From JBCCDY01 sp039030555 (GTDB lineage Bacteria > Bacteroidota > Bacteroidia > Cytophagales > Cyclobacteriaceae), in NCBI GenBank assembly GCA_039030555.1, contig JBCCDY010000016.1, positions 1 to 64,000 of the forward strand: a stretch of DNA of 64,000 nt, given 5' to 3'. A program made the position numbers and the translations under genes. Shown here piece after piece: positions 56,797 through 64,000 of the stretch; position 1 is the first letter of the stretch, and each line of letters starts with the position of its first letter. The notes below the pieces were generated by a model. It worked only from the letters and a program-made list of their open reading frames with translations, was not told where the DNA came from and searched no databases.

Positions 56797-56869
56797 TATT
56801 ACCCCGTTGTGCTAGAAAAAAATCAAATGACTCACTAACAAATATTTACGTCTTTACGAGCGGAGCCAA

Positions 56870-57061
56870 TTAATCTCTTAAACATTGCTTCATCCGCCAG
56901 TTGGTGGATTCAATATTCATTCGAGTACCTTTATTGACTCGACTGGTAAGCTTCCAGGTTTTTAGGGAATCATTTGTTAATAACTCGACGGCATTTTCAG
57001 GAATAATAAATGGAAACTCTGGCTTGGTTTGACCGCAAGAAAGAAGTAATAGAGCATTCAA
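56870..57061 (-). pseudogene. Truncated lipoprotein remnant
   Basis: This short frame of about 63 residues starts at TTG 57061 with a lipobox-like LLLLSCGQ. It continues with LLTNDSLKTWKLTSRVNKGTRMN, a stretch I associate with longer Bacteroidota lipoproteins of the lipocalin type (roughly 150 residues). The sequence ends after STNWRMKQCLRD without the rest of the domain. No ATG start is present, and the frame upstream is closed by a TAG. A decayed N-terminal fragment is the best reading, but a real small lipoprotein with a non-ATG start cannot be excluded. Confidence 0.4.
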
Positions 57062-57115
57062 ACAGATCGAAGTAAAGCCGAGTAAAAGTTTGTTGGCGTT
57101 AATAGGAATAAAAAT

Positions 57116-57712
57116 CTAAAGTCCTAACTCCTCTTTCCTTTTTTTCAATACTAAAGGTACATCAATTGCATCACCCGATTGGATGGATTCATCAACCACC
57201 AATAAAACGTGAGTTTTTCCTTTAGACCTAAATAAAATCTCCTGCCCAATTTCTAGATCAACACCACTCTTGGATTTTGGAGAAAGGTTAGGATTCATAA
57301 CGTTTGGGATAAGTAGAGGAATCGATTTAGAGCTGGTATTCTCAAGTGTGAAACTGATATAATTTCCTTCCTGTCTGAAGACGGAACGGTCTTTTTCAGT
57401 AATGCTTAACTCAATTTTGATAACGGATTTTGTATCGTTTTTTAAAACTAAAATGCTTTCCTGCTCTACCATAACGTCTACATTTCCTTTTGTGCCGAGC
57501 CCAAATCCTCTTACCTGATAGCCATCTTGCTTTAGCATAACGGCCACATCTATACCTTTCAAAGATTTATTTTTTAAAGTCGCTTGCCAAACATCATAAT
57601 TAGGGTAATCTATTTGGATAGTCTGTTTTGGGGGTATTTCGATAATAGACTGACCCTGGATGGCATGAGTAAATAGCATTAAAAAAACAGAGAATAAAAT
57701 GGCTTTCATCAT
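57116..57712 (-). CDS. Exported protein of unknown function
   Basis: This 198-residue protein has a signal peptide (AIQGQ, residue about 21). The mature part is beta-rich throughout, with short strands such as IDVAVMLKQDGYQVRGFGLG, VMVEQESILVLKN and ISFTLENTSSKSIPLLIP. This is consistent with one or two Ig-like or jelly-roll domains. No family recognised. It is followed on the same strand by the lipoprotein remnant. The gap to the next gene on the other strand is about 190 nt and holds no clear feature other than a likely promoter region. Confidence 0.6.
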   Translation of the reverse strand: MMKAILFSVFLMLFTHAIQGQSIIEIPPKQTIQIDYPNYDVWQATLKNKSLKGIDVAVMLKQDGYQVRGFGLGTKGNVDVMVEQESILVLKNDTKSVIKIELSITEKDRSVFRQEGNYISFTLENTSSKSIPLLIPNVMNPNLSPKSKSGVDLEIGQEILFRSKGKTHVLLVVDESIQSGDAIDVPLVLKKRKEELGL

Positions 57713-57904
57713 GTATTGTTGGTTTTATGGTTTACTTAAATGTTAAAGTAATCATATTTAGAAAGCTGATTTGTAAATAATTGTAAACGGTGATGACCTT
57801 TCTATACTAGCTGTTGATGCGGTTTCTTCTAATTTCAGATTAGGTGAAAGTTAAAAAATCACTATTATTGGAATAAACAAACTTTAAACTAAACCAACAT
57901 AATT

Positions 57905-58165
57905 ATGGAAAACGCAGAAGGTTCTTCAGTAATGTCTGTTAAGGATTGGGCTATAACAGTTTTCATAGCTGGTATCCCCTTTATAGGTTTCATCATGTTA
58001 TTTATTTGGGGCTTTGGAAGTGGGACTGATCCCAATAAGGCAAACTTCGCTAAAGGTGCACTGTTAGTAATCCTAATATTTTTTGTCTTATATGCTATTT
58101 TCTTCGCTGTATTTGGAGCAGCCATGTTTGCAGGTCTGGCAGGTGCAGGTAGTGGTGGCTACTGA
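57905..58165 (+). CDS. Small two-TM membrane protein
   Basis: This 86-residue protein has two hydrophobic helices (about 14-36 and 48-76) joined by a short loop with GSGTDPNKANFAKG, and a Gly-rich end (GAGSGGY). The last 7 nt overlap the convergent RDD gene. Small membrane proteins of this kind are common in Bacteroidota; function unknown. Its place beside the RDD/SpoIIM cluster may be incidental. Confidence 0.7.
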   Translation: MENAEGSSVMSVKDWAITVFIAGIPFIGFIMLFIWGFGSGTDPNKANFAKGALLVILIFFVLYAIFFAVFGAAMFAGLAGAGSGGY

Positions 58166-58899
58166 TCAGAACCGATTAAATAAAAATAGTCTTTCAAGAT
58201 GATATAAAGGAAGTCGAGGTTGTTCCTGTCTGTTTGAATATTCAAGACTTCTTTTACCTTTTCTGCCATCTTGTTCATGGGCTCATTTTGTAGGCTCTTT
58301 TTCCTTACTTCCAATACCTTCTGAATTAGATTAACTTGTTCATCGGTGAGTAATCTCGCTTCAGGGAAGCTTACCTGATGATTTTCAGGAACTTTAATTC
58401 GGTTTGAATAATCCTCATAGGCTGTGAAGTTTTTACTTCTTAATTTGATTACGGTAGTTCCGGCAGCCATATCGCCCAAACGTTGTCCTTTTTTCCCGAT
58501 GATGATGCAAATCATAGCGACAGCTCCGTAGAAGAAAAAATCAATCGTTCTTAGTATCCACCTTAGAAAATAATCTCCAAGCCGGGGGCTTGAGCCATCC
58601 AGTCGAACCACCTTTATGTTCGTTGTCTTTTTACCGGGAGACTGACCCTGAAAGAAATATTCGAACATTAAGCTGTAGAACATAACCGGAAGAAAAAAGA
58701 GGAAAAATATCCATTCATTTACTCCAGAGCCAATACCCGACCTTTGTAGTAATGGTATAATCACGATGACAAGAAATAGGATGTAGGCACCTATAATCAG
58801 CACGTCTACAATGTAGGCCAATATGCGATCACCCAAGCTGGCCAGCGTCAGGTCAATTTCAATATTCGTAGAGGTTATTATATTTGGTTTCTGTGCCAT
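58159..58899 (-). CDS. RDD family membrane protein
   Basis: I take ATG 58899 (MAQKPNIITSTNIEID), 246 residues, because the longer frame overlaps the divergent SpoIIM gene's start. RDD domain hallmarks: ASLGDRILAYIVDVLIIGAY, PGKKTTNIKVVRLDGSSPRLGDYFLRWILR and KGQRLGDMAAGTTVIKLR, with four hydrophobic segments. RDD proteins are multi-pass membrane proteins of poorly known function, some linked to ion transport. Together with the divergent cluster that starts 10 nt away, it matches a conserved Bacteroidota gene neighbourhood. Confidence 0.9.
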   Translation of the reverse strand: MAQKPNIITSTNIEIDLTLASLGDRILAYIVDVLIIGAYILFLVIVIIPLLQRSGIGSGVNEWIFFLFFLPVMFYSLMFEYFFQGQSPGKKTTNIKVVRLDGSSPRLGDYFLRWILRTIDFFFYGAVAMICIIIGKKGQRLGDMAAGTTVIKLRSKNFTAYEDYSNRIKVPENHQVSFPEARLLTDEQVNLIQKVLEVRKKSLQNEPMNKMAEKVKEVLNIQTDRNNLDFLYIILKDYFYLIGSDQ

Positions 58900-58909
58900 A
58901 ATACAACGG

Positions 58910-59869
58910 ATGAAGCAAGCTACGTTTACCAAGCGAAATAAGGAAAAATGGGATGATTACAGCAAAAAGCTGAGGAATTATTCTTCCACTAAGGCCGATG
59001 AACTCGCTGAGGTGTACGTAAATATCTCGGAAGACCTGGCGTATAGCAAAAGTAAATATCCAAAATCAGACCTGGTTAAGCATTTAAACCACCTGGCACT
59101 TTCCATTCATCAATTGATCTATAAAAATAAAAAGGAGGAGAAAGGGCGATTCTTAAATTTCTGGAAAAGAGAAGTTCCGCTTGCAGTTTATAAGTCAAGG
59201 AAACCGCTTCTTTATTCATTGATTATCTTTTTGGTGAGCTGTATAATCGGCGCTACTTCGGCCCATCATGACGATACGTTCGTTCGACTTATTCTCGGTG
59301 ATCAATATGTAAACCTGACCTTGAATAACATTGAAAGAGGCGATCCACTTGCTATTTATAAAAGTGCTGGAAGTAGTGAGATGTTTCTGGGTATTACAGT
59401 TAATAACATACGCGTTTCTTTTGCTGCTTTCGCTATGGGGCTGCTTTTCTCCTTTGGGACAGGATACATACTGTTTCGTAATGGGGTTATGCTGGGCTCC
59501 TTTCAATACTTTTTTTATCAGAAAGATCTTTTGCAGGAATCATTCCTAACGATCTGGATACATGGTACTTTAGAGATATCGGCAATCGTGATTGCTGGTG
59601 GAGCAGGCATAACATTGGGTAATTCGTTTCTTTTTCCTGGAACGCTTCCCAGGTACTATTCTTTTAAAAAAGGTGCCAGAAATGCTATAAAAATCATTGT
59701 TGGCTTGATACCGATTTTCATCATTGCAGGATTCCTGGAAGGTTTTGTGACCCGACATAATGAATATCCGGATTTACTACGGCTTACAATCATACTTAGC
59801 TCACTGGTTTTTGTTGTTTATTACTTTATCTATCTTCCGGTAAAACAAGGAAGATCAGCATTAAAATAG
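58910..59869 (+). CDS. Stage II sporulation protein M-like (SpoIIM) membrane protein
   Basis: The natural start is ATG 58910 (MKQATFTKRNKEKWDDYSKKL), giving 319 residues; the longer frame runs into the divergent gene. A helical cytoplasmic N-part (1-100) is followed by about five TM helices. SpoIIM-type motifs include NIRVSFAAFAMGLLFSFGTGYILFRNGVML and HGTLEISAIVIAGGAGITLG. In non-sporulating Bacteroidota these proteins travel with RDD, DUF4129, MoxR and DUF58 genes and presumably act in the envelope. First gene of a closely spaced plus-strand operon. Confidence 0.92.
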   Translation: MKQATFTKRNKEKWDDYSKKLRNYSSTKADELAEVYVNISEDLAYSKSKYPKSDLVKHLNHLALSIHQLIYKNKKEEKGRFLNFWKREVPLAVYKSRKPLLYSLIIFLVSCIIGATSAHHDDTFVRLILGDQYVNLTLNNIERGDPLAIYKSAGSSEMFLGITVNNIRVSFAAFAMGLLFSFGTGYILFRNGVMLGSFQYFFYQKDLLQESFLTIWIHGTLEISAIVIAGGAGITLGNSFLFPGTLPRYYSFKKGARNAIKIIVGLIPIFIIAGFLEGFVTRHNEYPDLLRLTIILSSLVFVVYYFIYLPVKQGRSALK

Positions 59870-59900
59870 GGTTCAAAATTTAATAAATCAGGTTATAACG

Positions 59901-60770
59901 ATGGATAAGATAGTCTTTTACGAAGAGCGCGATTTTTCAGCAAAACTAAGTGCCACCATAGATTTCGTCCGACAGAATTTTTTATCGCTTGCAAAAAGTA
60001 TCCTTTTTATTGCAGGGCCGGCTTCCCTGATTTTTGGGATCGCATTAACTGAATACATGAAAACGGTTTTCCGATTAGGGTATGGCGAGGGTAGAGGCTC
60101 AAATGAATTGGCAGAACTTGCCCCATTCGGCATATCATATTTCTTTCTGATACTCGCTTCTTCCCTAGCCGGGATATTCGTAATCTCAACCACTTACAGT
60201 TATATGAAACTCTACAACGAAAGGGAAACAGATGACAAAATTGAAGTGAGCGAAGTTTTTAAGCTGGTCGGTCAAAATTTCTTTAAACTGCTGGGACTAA
60301 CAGTATTGGTAAGCTTAATGCTGATTGTCTCTTTCTTACTGTTTGTAATTCCGGGAATCTATATTTCCGTAGTAGTCTCATTCGTATTTGCAGTAGCCAT
60401 CTTTGAAAAGATCGATATCGTTTCAGCTATTGGAAGGTGCTTTAAGCTCATCAAAGGAAAATGGTTAAGCACTTTAGGCATTCTTTTCGTCACTTATTTT
60501 ATAGCTAGTTTAATTAGTGGTTTGTTTGCGATTCCGTATTACATCATATCATTTGCGCAGCTTTTCACAAACATTTCCAATCAGGAATTCATATATAGTG
60601 AACCTTCTCTTCTCTATAGAATTTTTGAAATTGTGGCGTCTACTGTATTAGCCCTCGGAAGCTATATTTCAGCCGTTATACCTTTAATAGCTTTGGCCTT
60701 TCAGTACTTTAATCTGGTAGAGCGCCAGGAATCAAGAGGCTTGATGAGCCAGATTGAAAACATAGATTAG
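59901..60770 (+). CDS. Multi-pass membrane protein of SpoIIM/MoxR cluster
   Basis: This 289-residue protein has about six TM helices. It resembles the glycerophosphoryl-diester-phosphodiesterase membrane-domain/YciC-type proteins (VIPGIYISVVVSFVFAVAIFE, GRCFKLIKGKWLSTLGILF). No catalytic phosphodiesterase motif is present. It is the second gene of the operon, 31 nt after SpoIIM. The role is unknown. Confidence 0.75.
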   Translation: MDKIVFYEERDFSAKLSATIDFVRQNFLSLAKSILFIAGPASLIFGIALTEYMKTVFRLGYGEGRGSNELAELAPFGISYFFLILASSLAGIFVISTTYSYMKLYNERETDDKIEVSEVFKLVGQNFFKLLGLTVLVSLMLIVSFLLFVIPGIYISVVVSFVFAVAIFEKIDIVSAIGRCFKLIKGKWLSTLGILFVTYFIASLISGLFAIPYYIISFAQLFTNISNQEFIYSEPSLLYRIFEIVASTVLALGSYISAVIPLIALAFQYFNLVERQESRGLMSQIENID

Positions 60771-60784
60771 AAGGCCGATTTAAA

Positions 60785-61453
60785 ATGAAACTTCGCCTCA
60801 TCTTTTCGTTTTTCTTGATCTGTATCACATGCGTTCAGGCAGAAGAAACAAGAAAATTTGACGAAGATGCCATACAAAAGTATAAAGGACTTAACGATTT
60901 TTCCTGGGAAGAGAATGCATCTGAAGGAATCGGTCCTATGGAATACCTATGGTACCGCTTTCTGGAGCTTTTAGGTAATTTATTGACTTTTAAAGGAGGT
61001 GTAGATGTAAGTTCAATTCTATTCTATGCGATCCTGATTGGTATTTTAGTTTACGCCTTAATCGTAATACTTAAGATTGATACCACTGGCCTGTTCGCCA
61101 GAAAAAAACAAACGTGTTTGAATAGCCTCGATCTACATAACCACAATATTTATGAGGTAGATTATCCCAAACTTATTTCTGAAGCGCTATCAAAAGATAA
61201 CTTTAAGATTGCTATACGATTGAACTATCTGCATACCCTTAAAATCTTATCCCTGGAAGGGGCTATCAATTGGAAGCCATGGAGTACAGCCAATGACTAT
61301 TTATATCAGCTTGAAAAAGAACTGAAGCCCAATTTTTCGGACTTGAATAGAATTTTCTCTTTTGTTTGGTATGGGGAATTTGATGCTGGAAAAGCAGAGT
61401 TTGAAGAGTCTAATGTGCTGAAAGAGCGTATAGCCAAACAGGTTAAAAGTTAG
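60785..61453 (+). CDS. DUF4129 domain membrane protein
   Basis: This 222-residue protein has a signal peptide (CVQA, residue about 20). A TM helix lies near 77-99, followed by a cytoplasmic DUF4129-type domain (LISEALSKDNFKIAIRLNYLHTLKIL, WSTANDYLYQLEKELKP, FVWYGEFDAGKAEFEE). DUF4129 proteins are consistently next to MoxR/DUF58 genes. The gene is 14 nt after the preceding one and 4 nt before the next. Confidence 0.85.
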   Translation: MKLRLIFSFFLICITCVQAEETRKFDEDAIQKYKGLNDFSWEENASEGIGPMEYLWYRFLELLGNLLTFKGGVDVSSILFYAILIGILVYALIVILKIDTTGLFARKKQTCLNSLDLHNHNIYEVDYPKLISEALSKDNFKIAIRLNYLHTLKILSLEGAINWKPWSTANDYLYQLEKELKPNFSDLNRIFSFVWYGEFDAGKAEFEESNVLKERIAKQVKS

Positions 61454-61457
61454 TTAT

Positions 61458-62624
61458 ATGGCTAAAGAGAAGATATTTCAGGTTGTTTTTCTATTGGTTT
61501 TTGCCGGGTATGTACTCCTCAAGCTTTTCGCACCTAAACCAAACGACTGGACAGTTACATTTTACAAAAAAGACAAAAATCCATATGGAGGCTTTATTCT
61601 ATCGGAGCGCTTGTATGACCTTTTTAATAATAACCATGTGATTTTCAGTGATGAGACACTCCCTGAGTTGGAAGAGCTTTATAAGGAAGACGACCATAGT
61701 ATACTGGTACTTTCATCGAATTTTTCGGTATCAGAAACGGATAGTTTGGCTATAAGGAGCATACTAGATCAAGGGAGTTCTATTTTTATTGGAGCAGAAT
61801 ATATACGTGGAAATTTCCTGGATACCTTAGGCATTTTCACTGAGCGCTTCCTATCATTGGAAGACTTTTTAAATACGGAAGATTCCGTCTTGATCCGGGG
61901 AATAGATTCTTCAGAATTCTACTATCCGGCAAAATCAGCTAACTACTACTTTAGCGAGTATAGCAAAAGTATGTACGAACCTCTGGCGTTTAATGAAGAG
62001 GGGTATCCTGTTTTACTCTCATGCAGAAATGAAGAAAGTGGTGCTAGTTTATTTCTATGTTCTATTCCACTTATTTTTACAAATTATGGATTGCTTGAAG
62101 ATGAAAACCATCGCCTTGCCTCCAGTTTTTTATCCAATTTACCTTATTCAGGAATTACCTGGACGCAATACTATCAATTAGGAAGAAACGAATCTTCCAC
62201 ACCTTTTCGATACCTGCTCTCACAACCTCCTTTAAAGTATGCTCTTTTCCTAGTTGTCTCTTCTTTATTCATGATCGTCATATTTGAGTCTAAAAGAAAG
62301 CAAAGACCAATACCGGTCTACGAACAATTAAGAAATACATCTTTGGAATTTATTAAGGTTATTGGTAACCTCTATTTTGAAAAACGTGAAAACAGGGATT
62401 TGGCTTTGAAGCGTATTTCACTGTTTAAAGAACTGCTTAAGAATAAATATTTTGTATCGAATACCCCTGATCAGGATTCTGTGCTTAAAATCGCTTATAA
62501 ATCAGATTTAGATCGTGATTTTGTAATAAGTGTTTTTTCAAGGATCAATCAAATTGAATCTGGGAAGTCCGTGGACGATAATGCCCTAAAGGCACTGGTA
62601 TTAGACCTTGATCAATTCGGATGA
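61458..62624 (+). CDS. DUF4350 domain membrane protein
   Basis: This 388-residue protein has an N-terminal TM helix (about 7-24) and an extracytoplasmic domain with a glutamine-amidotransferase-like arrangement (YGGFILSERLYDLF, SILVLSSNFSVSETDSLAI). A second TM helix lies near 268-288, followed by a helical cytoplasmic tail. This is the DUF4350 architecture. It continues the operon toward MoxR, with 39 nt before the next start. Confidence 0.82.
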   Translation: MAKEKIFQVVFLLVFAGYVLLKLFAPKPNDWTVTFYKKDKNPYGGFILSERLYDLFNNNHVIFSDETLPELEELYKEDDHSILVLSSNFSVSETDSLAIRSILDQGSSIFIGAEYIRGNFLDTLGIFTERFLSLEDFLNTEDSVLIRGIDSSEFYYPAKSANYYFSEYSKSMYEPLAFNEEGYPVLLSCRNEESGASLFLCSIPLIFTNYGLLEDENHRLASSFLSNLPYSGITWTQYYQLGRNESSTPFRYLLSQPPLKYALFLVVSSLFMIVIFESKRKQRPIPVYEQLRNTSLEFIKVIGNLYFEKRENRDLALKRISLFKELLKNKYFVSNTPDQDSVLKIAYKSDLDRDFVISVFSRINQIESGKSVDDNALKALVLDLDQFG

Positions 62625-62663
62625 GATGGGTATTTATTAAGACGATGAATAAGAAATATAACT

Positions 62664-63632
62664 ATGGAATTTAATTCAAGAATAGACCTATCGGAAGTAA
62701 GTGATAAGATCCAAAAAATAAAGACCGAATCGGAGAAGGTATTGATAGGGCAGGAGAAAATGCTCGACCTGATATTGATCGCAATTCTTTCAAATGGGCA
62801 CGTACTTATTGAAGGGGTTCCGGGTGTAGCAAAAACCCTTTCCAGCAAGCTTATTGCAAAAATGATTGATGCTACTTTTAAGAGGATACAATTTACGCCG
62901 GATCTCATGCCATCTGATGTTCTGGGAACTTCTGTTTTTAACCTTAAATCATCGGAATTCGAATTTAAGAAAGGGCCTGTCTTTGCTGATATATTATTGA
63001 TAGACGAGATCAACCGGGCACCGGCGAAGACACAAGCGTCGCTTTTTGAAGTGATGGAAGAGCGCCAAGTCACTAATGATGGTGTGAAATATTCGATGGA
63101 AAAGGTGTTCAGTATTCTGGCTACACAAAACCCAATAGAGCAGGAGGGAACGTATAGACTTCCCGAAGGTCAGCTGGATCGTTTTCTCTTTAAAATAAAT
63201 GTAGGGTATCCCAAGCTAAGTGAAGAGGTCGAAATACTCAAATCGAGATATAACAATGCTGATTTGAATAGCCTGGAACAAATAGAAGCAGTTTTAAGTA
63301 AAGATGATATTCTTAAGTTACGGTCGCTCACGAGAGATGTCATAGTTCAGGAAAATCTTTTTGAATACATTACCAACCTGATCTCCGAAACCCGTAATTC
63401 ACCACTGCTCTACTTAGGTGCATCTCCCAGGGCTTCATTGGATCTAATGATGGCTTCCAGGAGTTATGCTGCTATACAAGGCCGTGATTTTATCACACCA
63501 GATGATATTCAATTTTTATTCGAAGCTGTTGTGGCGCATCGCATCATTCTTTCTTCAGAAGCAGAATTGGAAGGTCTGACGGATCAGGAAGTTTGTCAGC
63601 GAATTATGCAAAAGGTAGAAGTACCTAAATGA
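62664..63632 (+). CDS. MoxR family AAA+ ATPase
   Basis: This 322-residue protein has Walker A EGVPGVAKT (about 48-56), Walker B LLIDEINRAP (about 111-120) and sensor 1 SILATQNPIEQEGTY. An arginine-finger/lid region follows (ASPRASLDLMMASRSYA). MoxR ATPases act as chaperones that remodel partner complexes with DUF58 and VWA proteins. The stop overlaps the next gene's start as ATGA, showing translational coupling. Confidence 0.95.
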   Translation: MEFNSRIDLSEVSDKIQKIKTESEKVLIGQEKMLDLILIAILSNGHVLIEGVPGVAKTLSSKLIAKMIDATFKRIQFTPDLMPSDVLGTSVFNLKSSEFEFKKGPVFADILLIDEINRAPAKTQASLFEVMEERQVTNDGVKYSMEKVFSILATQNPIEQEGTYRLPEGQLDRFLFKINVGYPKLSEEVEILKSRYNNADLNSLEQIEAVLSKDDILKLRSLTRDVIVQENLFEYITNLISETRNSPLLYLGASPRASLDLMMASRSYAAIQGRDFITPDDIQFLFEAVVAHRIILSSEAELEGLTDQEVCQRIMQKVEVPK

Positions 63633-64000
63633 TCCGGTTCTACAAATCATTGTATTTTTCGAACAGACTATACCTATCGCTTACGGTATTGGTTTGCATA
63701 TTTATCATCGGTCAATTTGTACCATTCTTTTTCTATACCGGTCAGTTCTTATTGCTTACTGTACTGATCTTATTACTCCTTGATATTTTTCTATTGTTTA
63801 AAAAGTCTGGTATTGAAGGACAGAGGACTGTACCAAACCGCTTTTCAAATGGTGATGCTAATCAGGTTGAGATCTCCATTTTAAATCAGTATGATTTTGC
63901 TATAAATACTGAGATCATAGACGAGGCTCCAAATCAATTTCAACATAGAAACTTAAAATTTCAGTTGGGCTTAAAACCGAACGAGTCAAAAAATTTATCT
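63629..64000 (+). CDS. DUF58 domain protein, 3'-truncated by window edge
   Basis: ATG 63629 overlaps the MoxR stop. The 124 visible residues begin MIRFYKSLYFSNRLYLS and contain two hydrophobic helices (about 15-55). A beta domain follows (IEGQRTVPNRFSNGDANQVE), typical of the N-terminal part of DUF58 proteins next to MoxR. The VWA-like C-terminal region lies beyond the window. Confidence 0.85.
   Translation, partial: MIRFYKSLYFSNRLYLSLTVLVCIFIIGQFVPFFFYTGQFLLLTVLILLLLDIFLLFKKSGIEGQRTVPNRFSNGDANQVEISILNQYDFAINTEIIDEAPNQFQHRNLKFQLGLKPNESKNLS

Noticed and set aside
62612..63073. 153-residue minus-strand ORF opposite MoxR
   Set aside because: Antisense to a highly conserved AAA+ domain; no independent support.

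Overview
The window is AT-rich and gene-dense and very probably comes from a marine-type Bacteroidota in the order Cytophagales. Supporting signs are SprB-like adhesin repeats, a type IX secretion (T9SS) C-terminal sorting domain, large secreted RHS/YD-repeat proteins, a Bacteroidota-style ECF sigma/anti-sigma pair, many signal peptides ending in AQ, and the MoxR/DUF58/DUF4129/SpoIIM membrane cluster. No rRNA, tRNA or CRISPR array was recognised. No gene-free stretch exceeds about 240 bases, apart from 6206-6460, which is interrupted coding sequence.

Region 1 (1-17300) is an accessory surface-protein block on the plus strand. It holds an LRR/SprB-repeat adhesin (5' end outside the window), a SpvB/RHS-like secreted protein split by one in-frame TGA, and an 1891-residue RHS protein with its own AT-rich C-terminal tip. 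A small two-helix membrane protein overlaps the RHS stop by 4 nt and is a candidate immunity partner. A strong terminator, a hairpin and a REP-associated tyrosine transposase (RAYT) flanked by two copies of a palindromic repeat follow.

Region 2 (17300-22450) holds a translationally coupled pair of secreted/envelope genes, a cytoplasmic GAF histidine kinase, a MORN-repeat protein, and a perfect 19-bp hairpin between convergent genes.

Region 3 (22450-27230, minus strand) is a compact molybdenum hydroxylase operon: [2Fe-2S] subunit, Tat-exported molybdopterin subunit, c-type cytochrome, XdhC-like maturation factor and MocA-like cytidylyltransferase. It encodes a periplasmic oxidoreductase together with its electron outlet and cofactor-maturation genes.

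Region 4 (27380-42870) has a DUF1801 protein, a membrane GAF sensor, an SF1 helicase, a beta-helix protein, an ABC ATPase with an ABC-permease/M1-aminopeptidase fusion, a tricorn-like S41 protease and a TraB/GumN protein, ending at a bidirectional terminator.

Region 5 (42870-58200) has a T9SS cargo protein, a second gene split by an in-frame TGA, a DUF4440-like protein and a five-gene ECF sigma operon ending in a beta-lactamase-fold hydrolase. It also has a DUF3667 protein, an M61 peptidase with PDZ, a truncated lipoprotein remnant and small envelope proteins.

Region 6 (58150-64000) is the RDD / SpoIIM / membrane protein / DUF4129 / DUF4350 / MoxR / DUF58 cluster, an envelope-associated AAA+ system cut by the window end.

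The most notable observations are two independent genes each interrupted by a single TGA with the frame fully open afterwards, and the RHS tip plus overlapping membrane ORF.
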